A stretch of 64,000 nucleotides of DNA, from assembly GCA_905147135.1 (NCBI GenBank), contig LR990057.1, positions 2,790,001 to 2,854,000 on the forward strand. The letters run 5' to 3'. The notes beneath the pieces were generated by a model. That model was not told the DNA's origin. It made no database searches and worked only from the letters and a program-made list of their open reading frames with translations. Below, piece by piece: positions 21,815 through 31,719 of this stretch. Numbering within the stretch: position 1 is the first letter of the stretch; each line of letters starts with the position of its first letter. The stretch comes from Blastobasis lacticolella (lineage: Eukaryota; Arthropoda; Insecta; Lepidoptera; Blastobasidae). The translations under genes and the position numbers were made by a program.

Positions 21815-21942
21815 TTCTCGTCATGGTGAGGGAAATCGTGATGAAACCTGTATATTTAGGGCCTGAACGTGCCTGCCAAATGCTGAATCATGGTGAAGGC
21901 GGACCCCGGGCCCTCGCGACATTAACGCCAAGATGACCACTA
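21815..21942 (+). mobile_element. SINE A with internal deletion
   Basis: CGTCATGGTGAGGGAAATCG, GTGATGAAACCTG, then a jump to TGCCTGCCAAATGCTGAATC and the tail GGCGGACCCCGGGCCCTCGC followed by GACATTAACGCCAAGATGAC. The head and the middle are deleted. Confidence 0.75.
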
Positions 21943-21944
21943 GC

Positions 21945-21990
21945 CAGGCATTTGACCGCCATCTCACCTGGTGGTAAGTGACAAAGTGAC
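21945..21990 (-). mobile_element. LINE 3' UTR scrap
   Basis: AGCCAGGCATTTGACCGCCA then TCTCACCTGGTGGTAAGTGA repeats the 3' end of the minus-strand LINE at 22722-23485. Confidence 0.6.
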
Positions 21991-22214
21991 AAACGACAGA
22001 CCGACGTTGCGAAAAAATTATCGATCCAATAAAATGTCAAAATAGGTAGGTACTGCCGTAAATCTAATGTGTTGTTAACTAATTAACTGGTCTAGCTTAC
22101 AATAACTTCTATTGATAGGCAATATGATTATAAGATATACGTACCATACATACGTACACAATTGTTTATACAATTTTGGTTTCTATACGAATGACAATAA
22201 GCTTATTTTTTATT

Positions 22215-22344
22215 ATTTGTAAACAAACGCGCAGCGCCCGCATAATCCCCGCACAGTCACCGCGTCGTGTGCTCGCCAATACGACTGCACGTTTTCTGTC
22301 CGGTTGCTACTGGGTGTCCATGCGTATAAGTTTGCCTTTGCAAT
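22215..22344 (+). repeat. Repeat family D, left part
   Basis: AAACAAACGCGCAGCGCCCG, CACAGTCACCGCGTCGTGTG and TCTGTCCGGTTGCTACTGGG match the reverse complement of 47727-47925. The right part reappears at 22676-22715 (AGCGGCGACGTATAAACGG), beyond the SINE C copy, so the SINE seems to have inserted into this element. Confidence 0.6.
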
Positions 22345-22608
22345 GTATAAATAAATAAATAAATAATCGTGGACAAATTCACACAGCGCCATCTAGCCCC
22401 AAAGTAAGCAAAGCTTGTGTATGGGTGCTAGATAACTGATAAACTACTTATATACTTTTAAATACACACTTATTACACATAGAACACCCAGACCCGTAAC
22501 AGAAATTAAAATTCATCATTTCAATTTCTGACCGGCCGGGAATCGTACCCGGGACCTCTTGCGTGGCAGACCGGCGTTGACCACTGAACCACTTAGATCG
22601 TCAGGTAG
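22345..22608 (-). mobile_element. SINE C, near full length
   Basis: Read on the minus strand: head with AGTGGTTCAGTGGTCAACGC, a tRNA-like B box near GTACGATTCCCGGCCGG, then AAATTGAAATGATGAATTTT, GTTACGGGTCTGGGTGTTCT, AGTTATCTAGCACCCATACA, GGGGCTAGATGGCGCTGTGT and a TTATTTATTTATTTAT tail. About 260 bases, non-coding, pol III type by its boxes. Confidence 0.85.
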
Positions 22609-22721
22609 TTTATTATCTTTAGTTAATGTTCTGTATAAAGTTAAACGCAATAAAGAGTTTCCATACATACATACGCCTACGACTTTACTGTCCGGCTTGT
22701 AAGCGGCGACGTATAAACGGG

Positions 22722-23485
22722 TTTTTTTTTTTTTTTTTTTTTAATTTTAGACTATCCAGGCATTTGACCGCTATCTCACCTGGTGGTAAGTGACGATGCG
22801 GTCGAAGATGGAGCATGCCTGTCTAGGAACAGCCTATTCACTCTAGCCTTGAAGGCTTCCAGATTATAGTGATCAGGGAACACACTCGCAGGCAACGCGT
22901 TCCATTCCTTAGCCGTTCGCATTATAAAGGTTGAACCAAAGCGGCTCGTGCGGGCAGCTGGAAGATCCACGACATAAGGATGAAGCGCTCGCCCGGATCG
23001 CGTTTCCCGATGGCGGAAAGGGGCCGGCGGAATGAGGTCGTACAACTGTTTCGCACACTCTCCGAAATGCAACCTATAGAATACCGATAGACACGCAACC
23101 CTACGCCGATGCTCGAGGCTCTGCAGCTTAGCCTCAATTAATTGCGGATCACAAATTATCTTCTTTGCACGTTTTTCCACCGAATCCAAAGCGGCCAGTT
23201 GGTATTTGGCTGATCCATCCCAGAGATGGCAGCAGTACTCCATGCATGAACGAACTTGTGCTTGATATAATTGAAGCAACTGCTTTGAAGTGAAGTACCG
23301 CCTGACCTTCGAGAGGATACCAAGTTTCTTGGCTGCAGTCTTGGCTTTGGATTCGATGTACTGTCCAAAGTTAAGATTGGTTGATAGCTCAACACCAAGG
23401 AGCTGTAAATTGTCGGTAATTGGGGTCCTTGTAATTAATTTTGTAGCATCTCTACATTTATCGGCACAAAGTTGTCCAAGTGCTT
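22722..23485 (-). pseudogene. Non-LTR retrotransposon, 5'-truncated, with poly(A)
   Basis: An open minus frame covers the end of ORF2. From about 23460 it reads CADKCRDATKLITRTPITDN, LQLLGVELSTNLNF, KAKTAAKKLGILSKVRRYFT, then QVRSCMEYCCHLWDGSAKYQ, RRRVACLSVFYRLHFGECAK and RTAKEWNALPASVFPDHYN, stopping at 22776. This is the thumb and C-terminal part of a LINE reverse transcriptase. A short 3' UTR follows and ends in about 20 A (T on plus at 22722-22741). Upstream of about 23485 the frame meets a stop, so the copy lacks the endonuclease and the catalytic RT core. The long open frame suggests a fairly young insertion. Confidence 0.85.
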
Positions 23486-23579
23486 ATCGCAAATGTGTAA
23501 ACAAAGGGTTATTGTTATGTATAGGTTTCAAGGGACTTGTTTAGTTTATTTAAGGAGGCAAAATATGATTAACAAAATA

Positions 23580-23865
23580 TAGCCTATGTTACTCGCTGAG
23601 GGATATCGCAGATAAAATTGAGGAGCCTCGCCTGCGCTGGTGTAGACACCTGATATGTAAACCTCAGGGATACGTGGGAAATAGGTGCCTGAACCTGCCG
23701 GTATCAGGAAAGAGGCCCCGCGGGCGACCCAAGAACCGATGGAATGACATTGCTGAGTTGGATGCGAGAGCCAACGGCCCACGACGCGTGGATGCCGAAA
23801 ACCGGGCGAAAGCGGACCCTGGCAGAGGCCGGGATTAAACGGTAGGACGATGATGATTATGAGCC
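23580..23865 (+). pseudogene. RTE-type LINE 3' end
   Basis: The translation gives DIADKIEEPRLRWCRHLICK, PQGYVGNRCLNLPVSGKRPR then GRPKNRWNDIAELDARANGP and ends with a stop. Next come GCGGACCCTGGCAGAGGCCG and a (GAT)n-like end. This is the typical RTE C-terminus with a K/R-rich GRPKNRW segment. It lacks everything upstream. Confidence 0.8.
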
Positions 23866-24027
23866 TATGTTACTCGCTGATAATGTAGCATTCTATAAGT
23901 GATAGAATTTTTTTAATCGGTTAAGTATTTTTTGAGATTATTTTTATTTACATTTACAAACAAACAAACCGAAAAACAATTATATCTTTCCTCTTTATAA
24001 TATTAGTATAAACTTGTATAGATTTGA

Positions 24028-24120
24028 GCTATTTGACGACCTGAGTGGTTCAGTTGGTCATAATGCCGGTCTGCCACGCAGAGGTCCCGGGTTCGATTCC
24101 CGGCTTAAATGTTTGTGTTC
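24028..24120 (+). mobile_element. SINE C head (tRNA-like)
   Basis: GACCTGAGTGGTTCAGTTGG, GCCGGTCTGCCACGCAGAGG, and a perfect B box within GGTTCGATTCCCGGC. The body that follows differs from the copy at 22345, so it may be a different subfamily. Not a tRNA gene: no acceptor stem closes around it. Confidence 0.65.
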
Positions 24121-24357
24121 ATAATGTTTTGTGCGGTTTCTTGCTAGGCACACGCAAAATATGTGTCCAACTAGGACCAAGGTGCCCAACCTATTTGCAG
24201 CGAGCGCCATCATCCACTGACAGCCACAGTGACAGATAGACGACCAGCGGGGCTAGCTTTCTTTTTTATTTTATGGCCTGTGGTGGTGGTGCCGCGGCGC
24301 TGGAGTAATTATTATGTATAATTATTTTAATATTTAAGATTCCCACACATGATTGTT

Positions 24358-24480
24358 TATAAAATAAAATAAAATATTCGTGGACAAATTCACACAGTTC
24401 CATCTAGCCCCAAACTAAGCAAAGCTTGTACTATGGTTATAAAAAGCCTAAACTGAATAAACGCGATTTGATTTGATTTG
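24358..24480 (-). mobile_element. SINE C tail piece and a LINE-like GATTT tail
   Basis: CGTGGACAAATTCACACAGT then CATCTAGCCCCAAACTAAGC is SINE C in antisense. After a jump, CTGAATAAACGCGATTTGAT then TTGATTTG at 24455-24480 looks like a retroposon end with a (GATTT)n repeat. Confidence 0.6.
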
Positions 24481-24484
24481 TCCC

Positions 24485-25225
24485 TTATTGTTGCCCACGT
24501 CACAAACAGCGTCACGTACTATACAGTAGATAAGGCCTGAATATCGCCTACCACCTAAAGATTTGCACTTTTGACATATTTCACGTTTATAAACATTTTT
24601 AAATTACCACTCACTCCTATCGGTTGAATCCCACTTAAATTTCCCAGAATTTAAATCCTAAGAACAAACCTCGCTTCCAAAGTCATCTCCAAATCCGAAA
24701 ACACTCTTTACTGTCCGTAATCCGTTTAGAAATTAGCATGTTTCGTTCGAGAACTCGTCGGCGCCTCGGAATAAGTTATGAGTAACCTTTTCATAAAATA
24801 AACTCCATTTCGCTTCATAATCTTGCCGCATTCGCGACACCTGCGCGCTGAGAGCAGTCGCGGTATACCTTGTAAGGACACTGTATTTAAGCCTAATGTA
24901 GATACTGAAGTGATACTGTACTGAAGTGGACGCCATTTTGAATTTCGGTAGGCATTGCCAAGTATAGCTTTGGCTAAGACACCGAAATCAATCTTCATTC
25001 GAGAACGCGTCTATCCCAAAGGTTCTGCTCTGCAACAAAAGGGAGCACTTCACTGCCGAATCTGCTTTAAAATTTTTCTCTGATCTATGTCGATCACTTT
25101 TGTTCTGTCAAATAACTTCAAGAAACAGGCGCTTAGCTCGCTCCGTGGAGCTATCTTGAACGTGTTTAGTTTCATCCTCAGTGTCCCCTGACCATAATAA
25201 TATGATAATATGAACTACAGTTCCA
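24485..25225. other. No confident gene
   Basis: Two minus-strand frames overlap at 24726-24998. One contains SRMRQDYEAKWSLFYEK bounded by a possible AG acceptor and GT donor, but I do not recognise it. Otherwise AT-rich sequence. Confidence 0.35.
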
Positions 25226-25229
25226 TGTA

Positions 25230-25545
25230 GAGAGCATCGGTCGCCTAATGGTTAAGGGGTCTGACTCGTACCCCGAGGTACAATTCGATTCGAACCCCAG
25301 TGCCGCCAAATACCATTCACTCTTTTCGAAATTACGTACATTAGTTTACATCACCCAATGCTCTTACAGGGAGGGAAAACATCGTGATGAATCTTGCATA
25401 TTTAGGTGACGGTGGAGGTTTCTCTGTTAACATAATCACGGAGATCAGATGGCTTTCTCTCTACTGCCAAATTCTGGAGCGTTGTCAAAGCGGACCCCGG
25501 GCCCTCGCGCGCAATAGCACAACCGCGATAGTAACGCCAAGATGA
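25230..25545 (+). mobile_element. SINE A, near full length
   Basis: Head GAGCATCGGTCGCCTAATGG and GGTCTGACTCGTACCCCGAG, a B box spoiled by extra bases (CAATTCGATTCGAACCCCAG), body CAATGCTCTTACAGGGAGGG, and tail GCGGACCCCGGGCCCTCGCG ending CGCCAAGATGACC. Confidence 0.9.
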
Positions 25546-26007
25546 CCAACATGATCTACCTAAGTCTGACACCCGAAGTGGTGAGACTAGTTCTGTAGGT
25601 ACATTGCCGGACATCACAAAGTCAAAATCTCAAATTTTATTGGCATATCAAATCCGGCAACCTTAATTAGTACCGACCACAGCAATCTCGACGAGACGCC
25701 CTGAAGTGTACGCAGATAAGCCCCTCGTTACAACAACCTCATAAGGGTGAGGTAATAAAATTAACGGCATGCCAGCGATGTAAATGCTTGGAGATGTAAT
25801 GCTTAATTTTTCAGGCGGTGCCCTTAAATGCTTAAAATAAAGATGATTTTGAGTAGGTTCTAATTTCAGTGGAATTTTTAACACGTACAGTAATTTAGTA
25901 GGCTTTAGTATCAACAAAACAAATATTATACGCAATGAGGGTTTTCAAACTACCAAACTTTCTTGTTGAAATCTCCTGTTCCTTAAAGATTCCTTGGAGT
26001 TGATTAA

Positions 26008-26118
26008 GATGGAAATCCCTCCACTCTAATTACCAGATCTGCCAAATCCTGGATCATGGTCATGGCGGACCTCGATGCGCGAGAGCACAACCGGGCCTTT
26101 AACTCCAAAGAGATCATT
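26008..26118 (+). mobile_element. SINE A, tail half only
   Basis: CCACTCTAATTACCAGATCT, GCCAAATCCTGGATCATGGT and GCGAGAGCACAACCGGGCCT. 5'-truncated. Confidence 0.7.
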
Positions 26119-26177
26119 TTACACTTACCGAATCTTCAGCTGGTACATCAAAATTGCATTCTACGATTTAAAGAAAG

Positions 26178-26490
26178 AATATCGATTTCTCGCTCATACT
26201 TACTATTCGAGTGTGGAATAAGCTCCTGCCACAGTGTTTCCTTTGGACTATCGATCAAGAGGTATTTTAGAGTTCTCTTGTAGGTAGAGGTATATTAGAT
26301 TAGGTCTTGCGGTCTTGTGTAGGTAGTACGAGTATTGTGGTGTTAAAATAAATAATATCTATGCCTATGCCTACGCCTACGTCTATGTCTTTAGAGGTTC
26401 GCAACGCATTACTGACATCTGGTGACCCTGGTGACCACTTTCCATAAGGTGGCCGCTTGCTATTTTTCTGTCGTATCATATAAAAAAGTA
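26178..26490 (+). pseudogene. LINE 3' end, type T1
   Basis: 26178-26280 resembles a LINE ORF2 C-terminus (CGAGTGTGGAATAAGCTCCT then GCCACAGTGTTTCC, encoding VWNKLLPQCF). 26395-26490 carries the T1 tail (GAGGTTCGCAACGCATTACT, GGTGACCACTTTCCATAAGG then TGGCCGCTTGC). The piece is broken and 5'-truncated. Confidence 0.6.
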
Positions 26491-26799
26491 AGATTTGCAT
26501 AATCAGGGGACAGTATCGAGAAGCCGACTGAGATTGTACGAGTACAGGGTGCTCGAAGCCTTGGATTTGGCCCAATTTCAATTACGGGAAGTGGTCAGAG
26601 TCGCGACATCAAAGCGGCTGGATGGAGGCTAATGACCGCACAGAGTAATCCCAACTGAATAAAAGCAATTTGATCTAGTGAGGTGCAATCAGCGATGGGT
26701 TTTGTGTCGGTAATTTTGCAAATTAGAGTTATAAGTTATGATGTGGACTCGCAGAACTGGAGTCAAATTTTTAAAGCGATTATTTTTTTATTCTTCAAG

Positions 26800-26940
26800 A
26801 AAGGGGAGAAAAGGATTTTATGGGTTCGGTAACGCGTGGGTGATACCCCTGGTATTGCAAACGTCCATATGCTGCGGTGACTGCTTCCCATCAGGCGGGA
26901 CGTATGCTTGTTTGCCACCTTAGTGGTATAAAATACCATT
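26800..26940 (+). mobile_element. LINE 3' tail, type T2
   Basis: GGTAACGCGTGGGTGATACC, GGTATTGCAAACGTCCATAT, GACTGCTTCCCATCAGGCGG and TTGCCACCTTAGTGGTATAA match the tail at 14880-15010. Confidence 0.7.
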
Positions 26941-27176
26941 TTACTCCAACCAAGCGGTTCAAGAATATAGTCCCAGATGGCCGATGGGACAACACACAGG
27001 GCCGATCTTTGTAGAGATATCTGGCAGTGGTGATCAATGCCCAGCAGTGATGATGAGGTATACCTACTTATTTGCTTAACAATATGATCCTTAACCTCTG
27101 CCCCTCAGGAGTGTCAGCGGTCGGCAATTACACCATTTTATTTGTATTAAGAAAATTAATACCTAGTATAGCTTGA

Positions 27177-27441
27177 TAGGCCGTGTGGTGTCCGGCAGAG
27201 TAGAATAGCACCAACCCCTTACACTCGTGGGTGTCGTACAAGGCGACTAATGTTTTCGAGCCACAAGGTCAAGTCTCCGTAGTCTGGAAAATGGGCAGCA
27301 GTGTTTTCCATTGTTATATTTAAAACACTGCGATCTCCAACCCGCCTGCCAAGCGTGGAGATTATGGCAATAACCTCCCATTTTCGTGGGAGAGGCCCTA
27401 AGTCCTGCAGTGGACTGTTACGGGCTGTGATGATGATGATG
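27177..27441 (+). mobile_element. SINE B, complete, with target duplication
   Basis: Reference copy of SINE B. It begins TAGGCCGTGTGGTGTCCGGC, continues CACCAACCCCTTACACTCGT, GGCGACTAATGTTTTCGAGC, GTCTGGAAAATGGGCAGCAG, CACTGCGATCTCCAACCCGC and ends GTCCTGCAGTGGACTGTTAC then GGGCTG(TGATGA)n. ATAGCTTGA stands on both sides (27168-27176, 27442-27450), a 9-base target duplication. I see no tRNA-type B box, so the head may not be tRNA-derived. The (GAT)n end is again RTE-like. Non-coding. Confidence 0.9.
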
Positions 27442-27444
27442 ATA

Positions 27445-28310
27445 GCTTGAAAGCCTCCGGCGCCGCTTGAACAAAGCCGTTCTAATAGCGATAACGCCTA
27501 AAATCACGAAGATGATGTCTAATAGCGAAGTTAGTCTACAAAAACTAGTTATTTCACTTGCGTGCTAATTTCACCTTATTGATTTTCATCAAGAGCCTAA
27601 TCACCTACAAACGAACAATTAACTAAAATTCTTGTCACTAGCGGCCAGCTATCGACAAAAATCTCGACAACCCTAATAAATATGCTACCAATTCGCCGCG
27701 CCTTCTTGTTAAAACCAGGCAAGGGATGTTCACCATTTATTAGGAATAATCTCAAAATTGCTCCAACATTTTTTGTGCGAAACTTCAACTGTTTCCTCCA
27801 GCTTTGGAACCCCAGCTGGCTATAATCAGACCCTTCAGATAATATAAAATATATTGTGTGAGAGCTCAAAGTAAAATTGCTTCTGAAAGATTCGGAAAAC
27901 TTCACGCTTTTGGCACACTTGGTTTATTGTTGTATAATTTGTTTGTGATTTTTTTTTCTAAACATTCTTTTTTGGATTCAATGATGGTTTGTTTGTAACT
28001 TGTAGGGGTTGTGTTGAGAACTTTTGGATACCACTGGACAAAAATGTTAATAAAGGCTGTACGGACATATTATTATCCCCATTAATCCTCCGTGTGCTAA
28101 CACGGAGACACTGGAATAATAAAAAATTATATAAAAAGGAAACAAACTTGACTTGAGCCTCCTCCTCGTTAGTGAAAGGATTTGATTGGTTTGCCATAAA
28201 GTCGACGCTTGGAAAGCTGTTCGGAGATCGCAGAGTTGAAAGTACACAATAGAAAACTGTGCTATCCTAACTACGGAGGTTGTATCTGGCCTGCTTCTGA
28301 AATAAATAGC
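27445..28310. other. No gene seen
   Basis: A minus frame of 102 codons at 27597-27905 and shorter frames at 27958-28247 have no recognisable domain. AT-rich. Confidence 0.4.
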
Positions 28311-28324
28311 TGGTAGAACTGTTA

Positions 28325-28565
28325 AGCTCCGCCTGGTTGACTCTGGGTACCACCGCCTTATGTATTTGCTTACAATGCTTGCAATATTGTATTCCGGTTT
28401 GAAGGATAAGGTGCCATCGAATTACAGGCATGAGGCCATCGTGACTTCGCACCTGCGGTTTTGCATTACTGTTGCCAGGGCTGCAACCCGTAGATGGTAT
28501 GGGCGACAGTTACCGCTTTCCATCAGGTGGACTGTTTGCTCATTTGTCACGGCGTAGCATAAACA
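28325..28565 (+). mobile_element. LINE 3' tail, type T3
   Basis: GGGTACCACCGCCTTATGTA, CAATGCTTGCAATATTG, CCGGTTTGAAGGATAAGGTG, TTACAGGCATGAGGCCATCG and a CAGTTACCGCTTTCCATCAG then GTGGACTGTTTGCTCATTTG end with CATAAAC. Related copies are at 35955-36165, 41700-42055, 47440-47500 and 56960-57090. Confidence 0.65.
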
Positions 28566-28569
28566 ATTT

Positions 28570-29235
28570 GAGACCAAAATAATTAATATGCGCCGAAAAA
28601 TTCAAATGTTTAATTAAACAGAATTGGTACTTTTACTCCGCCAAACATCATACTGCACTCAGGAAAAATAAATCACTTACGCTAAGATAGGTACCTACTG
28701 CACAAAAAAACAACGGCCTTCATATAATCTAACATGACTTCAACTTATATTATCTTAATCCGTTTCACGCAGATCCTTACCCTCTCTGAGGTCATTAGGC
28801 ATCACAGGTGCCGGTGAAATATGAAAATTAAATATTTAGAGAGGGCCGCGTACTGCCTTTGAGTTAATGTAAAATATACGGCCCCATAGTGAAGAGCCGC
28901 TATTTTTAGGTTATGAAAGGTCCTGTTTTGGTAGGACAAAAATTGAATTAATTAACCTGGGCCCCATGAAGCCCTCACTCCGGCCCTGTTCACTTTTACG
29001 TGTAGTCGTTTTCTTGTCGTATACATTTAATTTGGATAAACCTCAACAGGTCACTGCTGGACTTCCGACTCGTCCATATCAGGGGGAGGTGATATTTATA
29101 CTTACTGTGACTTTGGCCATCATAGTAGATGCTTAATTATATTAGGTATACTAGCGAATCGCTCCGGCTTCGTATGGGTGTTCTCGGGTTTGGTTGGTTG
29201 ATGGTATTATAATAATAAACTATAATATTATAATT
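28570..29235. other. No gene seen
   Basis: No recognisable coding segment. GAATCGCTCCGGCTTCGTAT near 29155 resembles the end phrase of LEP1/Helitron-like repeats but is too short to assign. Confidence 0.4.
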
Positions 29236-29239
29236 TGTT

Positions 29240-29565
29240 TTCATCTTAGCGTAGATGGTCCGGCTGTGCTCTCGCAAACTAGGGCCATTCGCCTTGATCC
29301 AGGATTTGGCATATAAGGCGATTATAGTGGAGCACCTGCCATGTGACCCTGGAACCTGACCAGATTAGATCATAGTTACACATTCAGTCGCCTGAACGTG
29401 CTGGTTTCGTCACAATGTTTTCTCTCATCGTAAGACCATCGGTTAGTACTAACTAACTTACATAACTCAGAAAAGAGTCATTGGTACATGGCGGCATTGG
29501 GTGGGAAACCGGAACCTTGGGATACGTGTCGGACCCATTAACCATTAGGCTACCGACGCCCTATA
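29240..29565 (-). mobile_element. SINE A, near full length
   Basis: Antisense copy: tail CGGCTGTGCTCTCGCAAACT, body GCCTGAACGTGCTGGTTTCG and CATCGTAAGACCATCGGTTA, head GGCTACCGACGCCCT. The B box is weak (GGTGGGAAACCGGAACC). Confidence 0.85.
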
Positions 29566-29747
29566 TCATTAGTCAATAATATAGATACTCTTACTTTACC
29601 TACTAACCGTTTATATTCCCTTTCATTAGAATTTCCGTCCCAGAATAGAGCCACGGGTAAATAAGGGATTTGTTTTAGCGCGATTCGGCTGAAAATTGCA
29701 ATATCCAGTTACCATATTTGTTTTACTCTGATATGGGATATCGGTGG

Positions 29748-29860
29748 TGTTTGTGCGTGACTCAGTCGGCAGAGCACTTTACTCTAATGGTCGGTTGTTT
29801 GTCAAAGGACCGGCTGAGGCTGGTTCGAAACGGTTTTTACAGTGAAAACTCCAATTTGGA
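29748..29860 (+). repeat. tRNA-like SINE head (tRNA-Lys-like)
   Basis: GTGACTCAGTCGGCAGAGCA resembles the D-arm/A-box of tRNA-Lys. CTGGTTCGAAACGG, about 60 bases later, resembles a B box. There is extra sequence between them and no closed acceptor stem, so a tRNA gene is unlikely. A SINE head or tRNA fossil is the better reading. Confidence 0.35.
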
Positions 29861-30235
29861 GTTGTGCTGTGGAATTAGTCGAATGAAAATAACTACATAT
29901 TATAAAACAGGGGCGCACGCCGCGTCTGTCTCTTCGCAATAAACTCAAAGACTACTGAATTTTTCATGCGGGTTTCACTAATGGATAGTATGTTTCTTGA
30001 GGAAGGTTGAGGTGTATCATTTATTAAGGTTACTACCCGTGCGAAGCCGGGGCGGGTCGCTATACTATATTGGACAACAAAAACAAAAACGACTTCAAAA
30101 TACCGGATATTTAGCCTTCGACACCAACAGAGATAAATAACGTGCGTATTAGATAATTTCAAGGTGTCCCGGTTATTTGGAAGAGTTCGTTCGTGTTTCA
30201 GTGCCGTTGTAGTGCTTATTAAAAAGAACATCTTG

Positions 30236-30400
30236 TGTTCGTCAATATCCCGGTTGTGCTCCCGCGCACGAGGGCCCGGGGTCCGCCTTTACCCATGATC
30301 CAGGGTTTGGCTGATCAGCTAATTACAGTAGAGCGACTGCCATCTGACCTCTGTGATCCTGTTGACAGGAGACCCTGATCAGATTAGATCATGGTTATTG
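30236..30400 (-). mobile_element. SINE A, tail half
   Basis: Antisense: CCCGGTTGTGCTCCCGCGCA, CCCGGGGTCCGCCTTTACCC, CTAATTACAGTAGAGCGACT. Head missing. It faces the interrupted copy starting at 30432. Confidence 0.8.
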
Positions 30401-30431
30401 TTGGATAATTATAGTGCTTATAAATAAATAA

Positions 30432-30862
30432 TATAGGCGACGTTATGTGTAACCATGCTCCAAATTAGTCAGAGGCTCCTGCTAACAGGGTCACGGAGGT
30501 CAGACGGCAATCATCATCACAGCCCGTAACAATCCACTGCAGGACTTAGGGCCTCTCCCATGAAAGGGGAGGTTATTGCCATAATCTTCACGCTTGGCAG
30601 GCGGGTTGGAGATCGCAGTGTTTAGATATAACAATAGAAAATACTGCTGCCCATTTTCCAGTCTACGGAGACGGAGAGTAGAATAGCACCAACCCCTTAC
30701 GCTCATGGGTGTCGTACAAGGCGACTAATGTTTTCGAGGCAACAGATAAAGACGGCAATCGATCCACTGTAAGTATCAAATCTGTGAAATCCTGGATCAT
30801 AGTCAAGGCGTGCCCCGCGCCCTCGTCAAGATGTACAACCGTGACATCACGCCAAGATAATT
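30432..30862 (+). mobile_element. SINE A interrupted by SINE B
   Basis: The left part (30432-30512) reads ATGTGTAACCATGCTCCAAA to GGAGGTCAGACGGCAATC. The right part (30761-30862) continues GATCCACTGTAAG, AATCCTGGATCATAGTCAAG and ends ACGCCAAGATAA. The break holds a SINE B with an 11-base target duplication. The head is missing. Confidence 0.85.
30513..30749 (-). mobile_element. SINE B with internal inversion, nested in SINE A
   Basis: 30513-30673 is the 3' part of SINE B in antisense (CAGCCCGTAACAATCCACTG ... CCCATTTTCCAGTCTACGGA). 30674-30749 is the 5' part in the plus direction (GAGTAGAATAGCACCAACCC, TGTCGTACAAGGCGACTAAT). The 5' piece is thus inverted against the 3' piece. AGACGGCAATC stands on both sides (30502-30512 and 30750-30760). 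Together this is what twin priming leaves behind. Confidence 0.9.
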
Positions 30863-31144
30863 CATTGAGTGGTATCGTAGCTCGCAAACAGATTTTCGAT
30901 GAGATTTTCTTATTTGAATACGAGAAAGAGACGGTTCTTCCCCGTGTTTCGATTGGTTCCATAGTCTAGAAAGCGGTAAGAACGCCTTTGCGCGCATTTT
31001 CGTTTTCTTGTGTATCTATCCATAAAACCTGTCCAAACTGTTAAACAGTCTTATTTGGTTAAGGAAATTATGTATTTAAATGGATAATGTGGAGCAGTAT
31101 TAATTGAAATTCACATTCTATGTGTTTCTTATATAATTCTCGAC

Positions 31145-31235
31145 ATCTATACACAATATACGTAGCGTGATTGATACGGCAAGTCGTGATTTTGGGCATT
31201 GTTTGTTCACCAAATAAGTCAAGTCAGTTTAAACA
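31145..31235 (+). repeat. Repeat pair R, copy 1
   Basis: ACGTAGCGTGATTGATACGG, CAAGTCGTGATTTTGGGCAT and TGTTTGTTCACCAAATAAGT match the reverse complement of 47500-47590 with only a few differences. Type unknown. Confidence 0.7.
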
Positions 31236-31619
31236 GATCATTAGTTATTTTTAATGTATGCAATAAAGAATTTTTACTTAAGTACTTACTTTAAGTATTT
31301 GAATATGTGTAGATTTTGTCGAGATTTTCCGGCAACTGATAATAATAATTTTCATCAGTAAGAAAGAACTTACTGGGTTGGCTGGCATGGCAGTGCAATG
31401 AGTTGGAAAGAGCATGACTTTGAATTCTTGAAGACTTGTAAATTGATTATAGTCTGTAATCTGATTTATCTGAGATATTGTTCCCCGATAATATAACTTC
31501 AAATCAAGAGTGAATAGGTATCATCTAGGCACGCATGCTATATCTTCGACCTCATCGTCGCTTTCCATCAGGTGTGTTGAGGTCAAATGCAAGTCTATTG
31601 ATAATAAAAAAAACATGCT

Positions 31620-31710
31620 CTAGGCGGGCGACGGATTGGTAGCACCCCTGGTGTTGCCGATGTCCATAGGCCGCGGTGACCACGCACCATTAGGTGGCCC
31701 GCATAATGAA
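31620..31710 (+). mobile_element. LINE 3' tail, type T1
   Basis: GGGCGACGGATTGGTAGCAC, GGTGTTGCCGATGTCCATAG and GACCACGCACCATTAGGTGG then CCCGC. Worn, 5'-truncated. A second small tail-like phrase (GCTTTCCATCAGGTGTG) precedes it at 31560. Confidence 0.6.
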
Positions 31711-31719
31711 TGTAAGTCC

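Noticed and set aside
24045..24120. A tRNA gene
   Set aside because: A good B box and part of an A box are present, but no closed acceptor stem or cloverleaf; the sequence matches SINE C heads elsewhere.
24733..24936. Exon-like peptide SRMRQDYEAKWSLFYEK
   Set aside because: Possible splice sites on both sides, but the acceptor is weak, the peptide is short and I could not link it to a family or neighbouring exon.
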